Below are positions 1 to 4,943 of a DNA stretch of 6,416 bases, piece after piece. The stretch covers positions 1-6,416 of the forward strand of contig JALQWO010000097.1 in the NCBI GenBank assembly GCA_023258655.1, given 5' to 3'. The DNA comes from Bacteroidia bacterium (GTDB taxonomy: Bacteria; Bacteroidota; Bacteroidia; NS11-12g; UBA955). The notes beneath the pieces were generated by a model. It searched no databases. It was not told the origin of the DNA and was given only the letters and a program-made list of their open reading frames with translations. Both the position numbers and the translations under genes were made by a program. Within the stretch, counting starts at the first letter, position 1; the number at the start of each line of letters is the position of its first letter.

Positions 1-131
1 GTGATGGGGTTGTAACTACCGAGTTTTTCGATGAATTTACCATCCCTTGGTGAACGCGAATCCGCTACCACAATGTGAAAGAAAGCCCGTTTCTTTCTGC
101 CGTGTCTTTGCAATCTAATTTTGGTTGCCAT
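1..131 (-). CDS. rpsP: 30S ribosomal protein S16, N-terminal part (cut by window edge)
   Basis: Small-subunit ribosomal protein bS16, which binds 16S rRNA in the 5' domain and helps assemble the 30S subunit. The minus strand reads 43 codons from ATG at 131-129, starting MATKIRLQRHGRKKRAFFHI and continuing through VVADSRSPRDGKFIEKLGSYNPI. This is the highly conserved S16 N-terminus, with its basic RLxRxGxKKxxFxxIVVAD pattern and the RDGxxIExLGxYNP motif. About half of a typical 80-180 residue bS16 is present, and the rest lies beyond the left edge. There is no Shine-Dalgarno sequence; an A-rich stretch precedes the ATG, as is usual in Bacteroidetes. The gene has its own promoter and a leader hairpin, although read-through from mazEF 146 nt upstream on the same strand is possible. 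The identification is secure. The C-terminus cannot be judged. Confidence 0.95.
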   Translation of the reverse strand, partial: MATKIRLQRHGRKKRAFFHIVVADSRSPRDGKFIEKLGSYNPI

Positions 132-154
132 GTCTTTATTGTGTTTTTTTTAAT

Positions 155-173
155 CCCGTTTCTTCAAAACGGG
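155..173 (-). other. Hairpin at the 5' end of the rpsP leader
   Basis: Inverted repeat with arms CCCGTTT and AAACGGG (7 bp) around a 5-nt loop, TGAAG when read on the rpsP strand. Given the promoter box at 178-185, it would form the very first nucleotides of the rpsP mRNA. On the rpsP strand it is followed by an A-rich tract (ATTAAAAAAAA), and on the other strand the T tract precedes it, so it is not an intrinsic terminator in either direction. It could stabilise the 5' end or serve as a ribosomal-protein binding site. The structure is visible; the function is inference. Confidence 0.5.
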
Positions 174-177
174 GGTG

Positions 178-208
178 CAAATATAATGAAAGTGAATGGA
201 ATAACCAA
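178..208 (-). promoter_or_regulatory. rpsP promoter, Bacteroidetes type
   Basis: Read on the minus strand, TTG (208-206) is followed by a 20-nt spacer and TATATTTG (185-178). The second box matches the Bacteroidetes -7 consensus TAnnTTTG exactly, and the spacing to the -33 TTG is normal for the phylum's primary sigma factor. Transcription should start a few bases downstream, near 172-175, giving a leader of roughly 40-45 nt before the rpsP ATG. The placement is inferred from consensus only. Confidence 0.7.
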
Positions 209-277
209 CGGTAATTGGATTCGTTCTTCGAGTGTGATGCGTTGAATAATCTCGTGGGTGGGTTATTGGGGTTCAGG

Positions 278-601
278 TCAGTCTACATAGGTTTGTTGTA
301 TGACGCTCTTGCAGTGTTGAATTTCTTCGTGTGTGAGTGCTCCCAGGATTCGAATAATTCGCGATTTATCTATGGTTCTAATTTGGTCCAAGACCACTTG
401 GCCATGGATTTCATTGTGCGTAACCACAACTCGGGTGGGGTAAGGTTTATTCGCGGAAGTCATTGGCGCAATCACCACGGTACGCAGGTATTTGTTCATT
501 TCGTTGGGCGACAGAATAACACAGGGACGTGTTTTATTAATTTCACTTCCTTGGGTGGGATCCAAATTCACCAATACAATGTGATACTGTCTTATTTCCA
601 T
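278..601 (-). CDS. mazF: MazF/PemK-family toxin (mRNA interferase) of a type II toxin-antitoxin pair
   Basis: 107-residue protein of the MazF/PemK/CcdB-like fold, members of which cleave single-stranded mRNA at short sequence motifs. Visible family motifs are the N-terminal strand with DPTQGSE (14-20), KTRPCVILSP (23-32), the APMTS strand (45-49) and the VVLDQIRTIDKSR segment (69-81) that precedes the C-terminal helix. R25 and T48 fall at the positions known to be catalytic in characterised MazF proteins, so the toxin looks intact. Length is typical for the family. The ATG (601-599) lies inside the end of the upstream antitoxin gene (10-nt overlap, shared ATGGAAATAA), the usual sign of translational coupling. 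Expression is probably controlled by the antitoxin through the promoter before mazE. No clear terminator follows. Cleavage specificity cannot be read from sequence. Confidence 0.92.
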   Translation of the reverse strand: MEIRQYHIVLVNLDPTQGSEINKTRPCVILSPNEMNKYLRTVVIAPMTSANKPYPTRVVVTHNEIHGQVVLDQIRTIDKSRIIRILGALTHEEIQHCKSVIQQTYVD

Positions 602-837
602 TCGTCAAAATCTTCATCGTCAAAGACGTCATTGATTTGCAATTCATCATCACCCTGTGCCGCCATTGCTTTGAACGCATCCTCCCAACCTGCTCTTGGT
701 TGAGCGACCGGAACCAGACGGATTTGATCTTTGTCCATCACGAGGGTAACCCTATCTGTGATGTTGTATTTTTCCAGTATGGTTTTGGACAAACGAATAC
801 CCTTGGAATTGCCAATTTTAATGATAGGGATTTCCAT
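592..837 (-). CDS. mazE: MazE-family antitoxin (AbrB/SpoVT-like DNA-binding domain)
   Basis: 81-residue antitoxin of the toxin encoded immediately downstream. Residues 3-47 form the swapped-hairpin AbrB/MazE DNA-binding domain, with the hallmark IIKIGNSKGIRLSKTILEKY (5-24) followed by VTLVMDKDQIRLVP. The C-terminal part is flexible and very acidic, ending DDEDFDEWK, as expected for the tail that lies along the toxin surface and blocks its active site. Length fits the family (about 75-85 residues). The antitoxin-first order and the 10-nt overlap with mazF are the standard TA layout. A Bacteroidetes promoter and a 10-bp palindrome lie directly upstream, consistent with autoregulation by MazE and the MazEF complex. 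The ATG at 837-835 is the first start after that promoter. Confidence 0.92.
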   Translation of the reverse strand: MEIPIIKIGNSKGIRLSKTILEKYNITDRVTLVMDKDQIRLVPVAQPRAGWEDAFKAMAAQGDDELQINDVFDDEDFDEWK

Positions 838-847
838 GATGCAACAA

Positions 848-869
848 TGTAATTACAAAGTTATTACAA
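848..869. promoter_or_regulatory. Candidate MazE operator overlapping the mazEF promoter
   Basis: A perfect 10-bp palindrome, TGTAATTACA (848-857), covers the predicted transcription start and the last bases of the -7 box. The heptamer ATTACAA occurs at 852-858 and again at 863-869, 11 bp apart, about one helical turn, so two proteins could bind the same face of the DNA. AbrB-fold antitoxins bind palindromes over their own promoters, so this is the natural candidate operator. The repeats are directly visible; binding is inferred, and the AT-rich context weakens the case somewhat. Confidence 0.5.
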
Positions 870-886
870 TTAAAGCCTTTTCCAAA
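856..886 (-). promoter_or_regulatory. mazEF promoter, Bacteroidetes type
   Basis: On the minus strand TTTG (886-883) is followed by exactly 19 nt and then TAACTTTG (863-856), a full match to TTTG-N19-TAnnTTTG. The -33 box starts only 9 nt after the helicase stop codon, so mazEF has its own promoter inside the 57-nt gap. The predicted start site near 850-853 leaves a leader of about 14-16 nt before the mazE ATG. Confidence 0.72.
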
Positions 887-894
887 CCCTCGGG

Positions 895-3234
895 TTAAAC
901 GATCCGCATTTTGGCAAATTTCAGGACCAGCGTTTTCTGTCCCATTTGGTCAAAATTGACAATGGCTTTGGCGCTGGCTGCATCTCCCTCAATGCTTACC
1001 ACCACCCCAAATCCAAATCGTTGGTGTTGCACTTTGTCGCCCACCTTCAAACCGCTGATGTCGCCCTCCACAAAGTTGGGGTCAGCGGGGGGTACGGGTG
1101 GAGAGGGTGGTTTGCTCGCACTAAACAACTTGGCTGTTTTGGTGGGTTTGTCCTCCACCTTTCTGCTGGCATACTGTCCGCCGATATAACCACTTCCGGA
1201 AAAATCGCCACCCCCTGAACCGCCAAACGGAGAGGCGGATTTCAGCGACGCCGTGCTCATGTCTAAGTATTGTGGATCAATTTCCTGGATGAATCTACTG
1301 GGTTCGCAAGGAACCAAGCTGCCGTACTTAAACCGAGAGGTTGCAAATGTGAGGTAGCATTTGGTTTCAGCCCGGGTGATGGCAACGTAGAACAATCGTC
1401 GTTCTTCCTCGAGATCCGCCCGAGAATGCAACGATAATTGACTTGGGAATAGGTTTTCTTCAATTCCAACAATAAAAACTACGGGGTATTCCAGTCCTTT
1501 GCTCGCATGGATGGTCATCAGCGATACACAATCTCGGTCAGGGTCTTTGTCTTTCTGGTCGTCTGTATACAAGGCCACATCCTCCAGGAAATTGGCGAGT
1601 GTTTTCTCCTTTTCGCTTTCGTCATCTTCCACGAATTCCTGAATACCGTTCAGCAATTCCGTGATGTTTTCATATCGAGAAACCCCCTCCACAGATTTGT
1701 CGTCGTACAGCAATTTCAACAACCCCGTCTGTTTGGCCACATGCATCGCCAAGTCATACGCATTGTGTGAATCGAGCATCGTTTGGAAACTCTTGATCAT
1801 CATCGCGAAATTTTCCACTTTGCCAGCGCTAACACCCAATTCGGGGATGCTTCCTGCCGAGGCCACAACATCCCAAAGGGGTACGCCCAATTCCGAGGAT
1901 TTGACCACAATTCGGTTGATGGTGGTGTCGCCAATGCCTCGCCCCGGATAATTGATCACCCGCTTCAAGGCTTCTTCGTCGGATGGATTGATCACCAAAC
2001 GCAAGTAGCTAATCAAGTCTTTTACCTCTTTTCTTTGGTAGAAACTCATGCCACCATAAATGCGGTAATCAATGCCTTGTCTGCGTAAGGCTTCTTCAAA
2101 GGCCCTGCTCTGACTGTTGGTGCGATACAAAATGGCGAAGGCCTTGTTGGGCAAATGCAAATGCATTTTATCGTCGAAAATGGCATCGGCAACCCTGCGG
2201 GCCTCTTCTCCCTCGGTTGCATTTCTCACCACTTTGATTTTCTCGCCGATGTCGTTGGAGGTCCAAACGTTTTTCTCCAACTGCTTTTGGTTGTTTTTGA
2301 TGACCGAACTGGCGGCGTTGACAATGTTCTGCGTGGAGCGGTAATTCTGTTCCAGCTTGAACGTCTTCACATCGGGGTAATCGCGTTCGTAATTCAGGAT
2401 GTTTTGAATGTTGGCACCCCGAAATGCATAAATACTCTGGGCATCATCACCCACTACGCAAATATTCTGGTGTACGGCGGCCAACTTGCGGGTAATCATG
2501 TATTGAACATGGTTGGTATCTTGGTACTCATCCACCATGATGTACTTGAACTTGTGTTGCCATTTGTTGCATACATCTACGTGGTTGTTGAGCAGTTTGT
2601 AGGTGTTGAGCAAAATGTCATCGAAGTCCATGGCGCCGGCCTTGAAGCATCGGTTGGTGTAGGCGGTGAAGATTTCCGAAAACTTAGCACGGTTGGCGGC
2701 TTTGTCCTGATTCATGAGATCTTCTTTGTCCGTGTAATGCTTGGCCTCAATCAAATTGTTTTTGGCCATGCTGATTCTACCCAATACCATGGACGGCTTG
2801 TACATTTTATCGTCGAGGTTCATCTCTTTGATGATGCCTTTCAACAAATTCTTGCTGTCCTCGCTATCGTATATGGTAAAATTGGAAGGATAACCCAAAC
2901 GGTCGGCCTCTTGTCGCAGAATGCGCGCAAATACCGAGTGAAACGTACCCATCCATAGGTTTCGGGCTTGTGCTCCCGCCACTTGTTCGATTCGGTGACG
3001 CATTTCTTTGGCGGCCTTGTTTGTGAAGGTCAACGCCAAAATGTTAAACGGTTCTGCGCCTTTGTGCAATAGGTAGGCCATCCGAAACGTGAGAACCCGT
3101 GTTTTGCCGGAACCTGCACCTGCAATAATCATCACGGGGCCCTCCGTTTGCATGGCGGCCGCCTTTTGGGCAGGGTTGAGTTTGTCCAAATACGGAGGAA
3201 GTTCGTCGGGTTGGTTGTGGTCTGGCCAATGCAT
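895..3234 (-). CDS. UvrD/PcrA-type ATP-dependent 3'-5' DNA helicase (superfamily 1A)
   Basis: Full-length helicase of about 779 residues (785 from an earlier ATG at 3252) acting in nucleotide excision and mismatch repair and in removing proteins and stalled RNA polymerase from DNA. Motifs in order: Q motif LNPAQ (19-23), Walker A AGAGSGKT (38-45), Ia LTFTNKAAKEM (68-78), II DEYQDTN (235-241), III VVGDDAQSIYAFRGA (260-274), IV EQNYRST (295-301), V LMTIHASKGLEYPVV (572-586) and VI EERRLFYVAITRAE (610-623). A Gly/Ser/Pro-rich linker (about 665-727) leads to a C-terminal Tudor-like domain (GDKVQHQRFGFGVVVSIEG), which in PcrA/UvrD contacts RNA polymerase. This matches PcrA/UvrD rather than Rep, which lacks that domain, or RecB, which is much larger. 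I prefer the ATG at 3234 because a promoter-like box lies between it and the ATG at 3252. Nothing looks damaged. Confidence 0.95.
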   Translation of the reverse strand: MHWPDHNQPDELPPYLDKLNPAQKAAAMQTEGPVMIIAGAGSGKTRVLTFRMAYLLHKGAEPFNILALTFTNKAAKEMRHRIEQVAGAQARNLWMGTFHSVFARILRQEADRLGYPSNFTIYDSEDSKNLLKGIIKEMNLDDKMYKPSMVLGRISMAKNNLIEAKHYTDKEDLMNQDKAANRAKFSEIFTAYTNRCFKAGAMDFDDILLNTYKLLNNHVDVCNKWQHKFKYIMVDEYQDTNHVQYMITRKLAAVHQNICVVGDDAQSIYAFRGANIQNILNYERDYPDVKTFKLEQNYRSTQNIVNAASSVIKNNQKQLEKNVWTSNDIGEKIKVVRNATEGEEARRVADAIFDDKMHLHLPNKAFAILYRTNSQSRAFEEALRRQGIDYRIYGGMSFYQRKEVKDLISYLRLVINPSDEEALKRVINYPGRGIGDTTINRIVVKSSELGVPLWDVVASAGSIPELGVSAGKVENFAMMIKSFQTMLDSHNAYDLAMHVAKQTGLLKLLYDDKSVEGVSRYENITELLNGIQEFVEDDESEKEKTLANFLEDVALYTDDQKDKDPDRDCVSLMTIHASKGLEYPVVFIVGIEENLFPSQLSLHSRADLEEERRLFYVAITRAETKCYLTFATSRFKYGSLVPCEPSRFIQEIDPQYLDMSTASLKSASPFGGSGGGDFSGSGYIGGQYASRKVEDKPTKTAKLFSASKPPSPPVPPADPNFVEGDISGLKVGDKVQHQRFGFGVVVSIEGDAASAKAIVNFDQMGQKTLVLKFAKMRIV

Positions 3235-3240
3235 GAAGTA

Positions 3241-3248
3241 CAAAAATA
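3241..3248 (-). promoter_or_regulatory. Possible helicase promoter -7 box directly before the ATG
   Basis: TATTTTTG on the minus strand matches TAnnTTTG exactly and ends 6 nt before the ATG at 3234. If used, transcription would begin at or within about two bases of that ATG, giving a leaderless or nearly leaderless mRNA. No convincing TTG is found at the expected -33 distance, which lowers confidence. Confidence 0.35.
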
Positions 3249-3277
3249 CCACGGAAACTTGATGCGATTTTCACAAC

Positions 3278-3304
3278 TTGTAAACCAGCGTTTGTGTATC
3301 TTGC
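3278..3304 (+). promoter_or_regulatory. Weak candidate promoter for the histidine kinase
   Basis: TTG (3278-3280), a 16-nt spacer and TATCTTGC (3297-3304), which resembles TAnnTTTG with one T missing. It is the best plus-strand candidate in the gap between the divergent helicase and kinase genes and would place transcription start near 3308-3312, just before the kinase start codons. Both the box and the spacing are suboptimal. Confidence 0.22.
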
Positions 3305-3348
3305 AACCCGTGAATATTTCTTCATTGCAATTGCTCACCACCCTGGGG

Positions 3349-4275
3349 ATGACGTCTAAAGCCTTTTTTATCCTATGGATAGTGACGGTGCTGCTGGGGT
3401 TGATGGTAGGGCTGCTTTGGATGCGCAGAGAAAAGCAACTGCTGAAGCGACTGCAACAAATGATATCGGACGAAAATCCTGAAGAAGAAGAGACCGTATC
3501 CAATACGTATGAAGACATCGAAGCGGCTCTGAAAGCGCTATTTGAAACGCGGAAAGAGGAATTGCAACAATTGCAGCGACTGGAGAACTATCGCAGAGAT
3601 TATATCGGCAATGTAGCCCACGAGTTAAAAACCCCCATTTTTTCAATTCAGGGGTATATCGAGACGGTGTTGGATGATCCCGACCTCGACAGAAAAACAC
3701 TGGAGTCCTTTTTGGGGAAAGCCAATAAAAATGCGGATCGACTGGGGCAGATTGTGCTTGATTTGGATACCATCACCAAGTATGAAAGTGGTTTTTTGGT
3801 GTTAGATCAACATCCATTTGATATGCTGGGATTGGTGAATGAGGTGGTGGAATCGCTGGAATTGCAGGCCAAAGAGAAGAACATTACGCTGCAGGTGTTT
3901 GCTCCCGCGGGAGATTATCAGGTGATGGGCGATCGAAAACGATTGTCGCAGGTGCTGACCAATTTGGGGTATAATTCCATCCGATACGGTAACCAGAATG
4001 GCAATACCCGCTTTCGGCTGAGCAGCACAGGCGCCAAAGTGATTGTGGAGGTGGCAGATAATGGCATCGGAATCCCCCATGAACATTTGGGTCGGGTTTT
4101 TGAACGATTTTTTCGGGTTGATAAGCATCGCAACCGCGCCACAGGAGGCAGTGGGTTGGGCTTGAGTATTTGTAAGCACATCGTGGAGGCGCATGGAGAA
4201 ACCATCAGCGTCATTAGTACCGAAGGCGCGGGTTCGGTTTTCAGTTTCTCGGTGAAAACCTCGCCAGAAGATTAA
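3349..4275 (+). CDS. Membrane-anchored sensor histidine kinase (HisKA + HATPase_c)
   Basis: 308-residue two-component sensor kinase. One transmembrane helix (about 6-24, FFILWIVTVLLGLMVGLLW) is followed by a basic stretch and a charged probable coiled coil (25-88). Next come the H box NVAHELKTP with phosphoacceptor H91, then the ATP-binding domain: N box NLGYNSIRYG (205-214), G1 DNGIGIP (237-243), F box FERFFR (251-256) and G2 GGSGLGLSI (266-274). All catalytic motifs are present, so it should autophosphorylate. It resembles the PhoR/WalK-like kinases common in Bacteroidetes, but the input region is minimal, with no periplasmic, PAS or HAMP domain I can see. No response regulator is adjacent in this window. 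The start is uncertain: GTG at 3310 (VNISSLQLLTTLG...) would add 13 residues; ATG codons at 3262 and 3148 would lie upstream of the candidate promoter or inside the helicase gene. Confidence 0.9.
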   Translation: MTSKAFFILWIVTVLLGLMVGLLWMRREKQLLKRLQQMISDENPEEEETVSNTYEDIEAALKALFETRKEELQQLQRLENYRRDYIGNVAHELKTPIFSIQGYIETVLDDPDLDRKTLESFLGKANKNADRLGQIVLDLDTITKYESGFLVLDQHPFDMLGLVNEVVESLELQAKEKNITLQVFAPAGDYQVMGDRKRLSQVLTNLGYNSIRYGNQNGNTRFRLSSTGAKVIVEVADNGIGIPHEHLGRVFERFFRVDKHRNRATGGSGLGLSICKHIVEAHGETISVISTEGAGSVFSFSVKTSPED

Positions 4276-4943
4276 CCTTTTTCAATGGCTACCCAAACGG
4301 CGGCGTAGTTGTCCCACCGACGATATGGCAAAATACAGGTTTGAACAAAGCCTTCGAGGGTGATATGCGCTTCCATTTCTCCTTCTTTGGGCAGGTCTTG
4401 AGCGTTTGCGGCGTTGGATTTTAAGTCGCTGTTTGGCCAAGACGTGATGTGTAAGTGTTCACGGAAGTCGGTGCCTTTTTCTCCGATGGCTTTGTACAAG
4501 GCTTCTTTGGCACACCAAAACAACAGTAGAATATCGAGTGAGGGTTTGAGTCCTAGGGCTTGTTGCTCTTGTTGATTGCAGAACCTGGGATAGATGCGCT
4601 GCAGCTGGGGCCTCAACTGTTCGATGTCTACGCCCACAGAACGATGTGGATGGTGGGCGAGGATGGCAAAATTGCCGGCATGGCTGTGGTTGATATGCGC
4701 GGTTGGAGGCTGCAGTTGGGGTTTGCCGTGGGTTGTGAAATCCAGTTGGTGGCCTGGAAATTCGGTGCCGATGAGGTTGCGGGCTGCGAGTTTGTGCGCA
4801 CTGCCTTGGGTTTGCGTTTCGGGGTTGACCCAATCGCCCCAAATTTGGTTGTACATTTGTGCAAGCTCGTCGCGCTGTTCGGTAATATGCCACAGGGTGA
4901 GGCAGGTTCCGGACCGACAGTTCCAACGCAATTCAATGGGCAT
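4272..4943 (-). CDS. 4'-phosphopantetheinyl transferase, Sfp/AcpT type
   Basis: 223-residue enzyme that transfers 4'-phosphopantetheine from coenzyme A to a serine of a carrier protein. Family motifs: INHSHAGNFAIL (84-95), GVDIE (104-108) with Mg-binding D106 and E108, and FWCAKEALYKAIG (142-154) with E147 and the conserved K146 and K151. Length is close to that of Sfp (about 224), which favours the two-subdomain Sfp-type over the roughly 120-residue AcpS. No carrier protein, PKS or NRPS gene is in the window, so it may modify the housekeeping acyl carrier protein; that is inference. The start is ATG at 4943-4941, with GTG at 4949 as an alternative adding two residues. The stop overlaps the kinase stop on the other strand (4272-4275). 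The coding strand is rich in C and A, giving many His, Gln, Pro and Thr residues. Confidence 0.9.
   Translation of the reverse strand: MPIELRWNCRSGTCLTLWHITEQRDELAQMYNQIWGDWVNPETQTQGSAHKLAARNLIGTEFPGHQLDFTTHGKPQLQPPTAHINHSHAGNFAILAHHPHRSVGVDIEQLRPQLQRIYPRFCNQQEQQALGLKPSLDILLLFWCAKEALYKAIGEKGTDFREHLHITSWPNSDLKSNAANAQDLPKEGEMEAHITLEGFVQTCILPYRRWDNYAAVWVAIEKG
4852..4859 (+). promoter_or_regulatory. Possible WD40 gene promoter -7 box inside the transferase gene
   Basis: TACATTTG matches TAnnTTTG and lies 82 nt before the WD40 ATG, within the coding region of the divergent transferase. The nearest upstream TTG (4825-4827) is 24 nt away, longer than the usual 19-21. It is the only exact box I noticed in the roughly 100 nt upstream. 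Confidence 0.25.

Noticed and set aside
141..173. T run plus hairpin before rpsP as an intrinsic terminator
   Set aside because: The order is wrong: the T run precedes the hairpin on the plus strand, and an A run follows it on the minus strand.
215..852. Plus-strand open frames opposite mazF and mazE (162 and 71 aa)
   Set aside because: They lie antisense to a pair with unmistakable MazF and MazE motifs, and their translations show no recognisable domain.
884..897. Small inverted repeat AACCC-TC-GGGTT at the helicase stop as a terminator
   Set aside because: The stem is only 4-5 bp with a tight loop and no T tract, and it overlaps the -33 element of the mazEF promoter.
2155..2958. 267-codon plus-strand open frame inside the helicase gene
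   Set aside because: Long, but exactly antisense to conserved helicase motifs II-IV. Its low-complexity hydrophobic translation matches nothing I recognise and there is no promoter. It is best explained as a shadow of the helicase codons.
3148..3348. Upstream extension of the histidine kinase frame
   Set aside because: The first part is antisense to the helicase N-terminus, and the remainder (from ATG 3262) precedes the best promoter candidate. The translation there does not look like a membrane or sensor segment.
4594..4941. Upstream extension of the WD40 frame (about 116 codons)
   Set aside because: It runs antisense through the transferase, including its GVDIE and INHSH motifs, and is rich in Trp and Cys with no WD pattern. 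The propeller begins right after ATG 4942.
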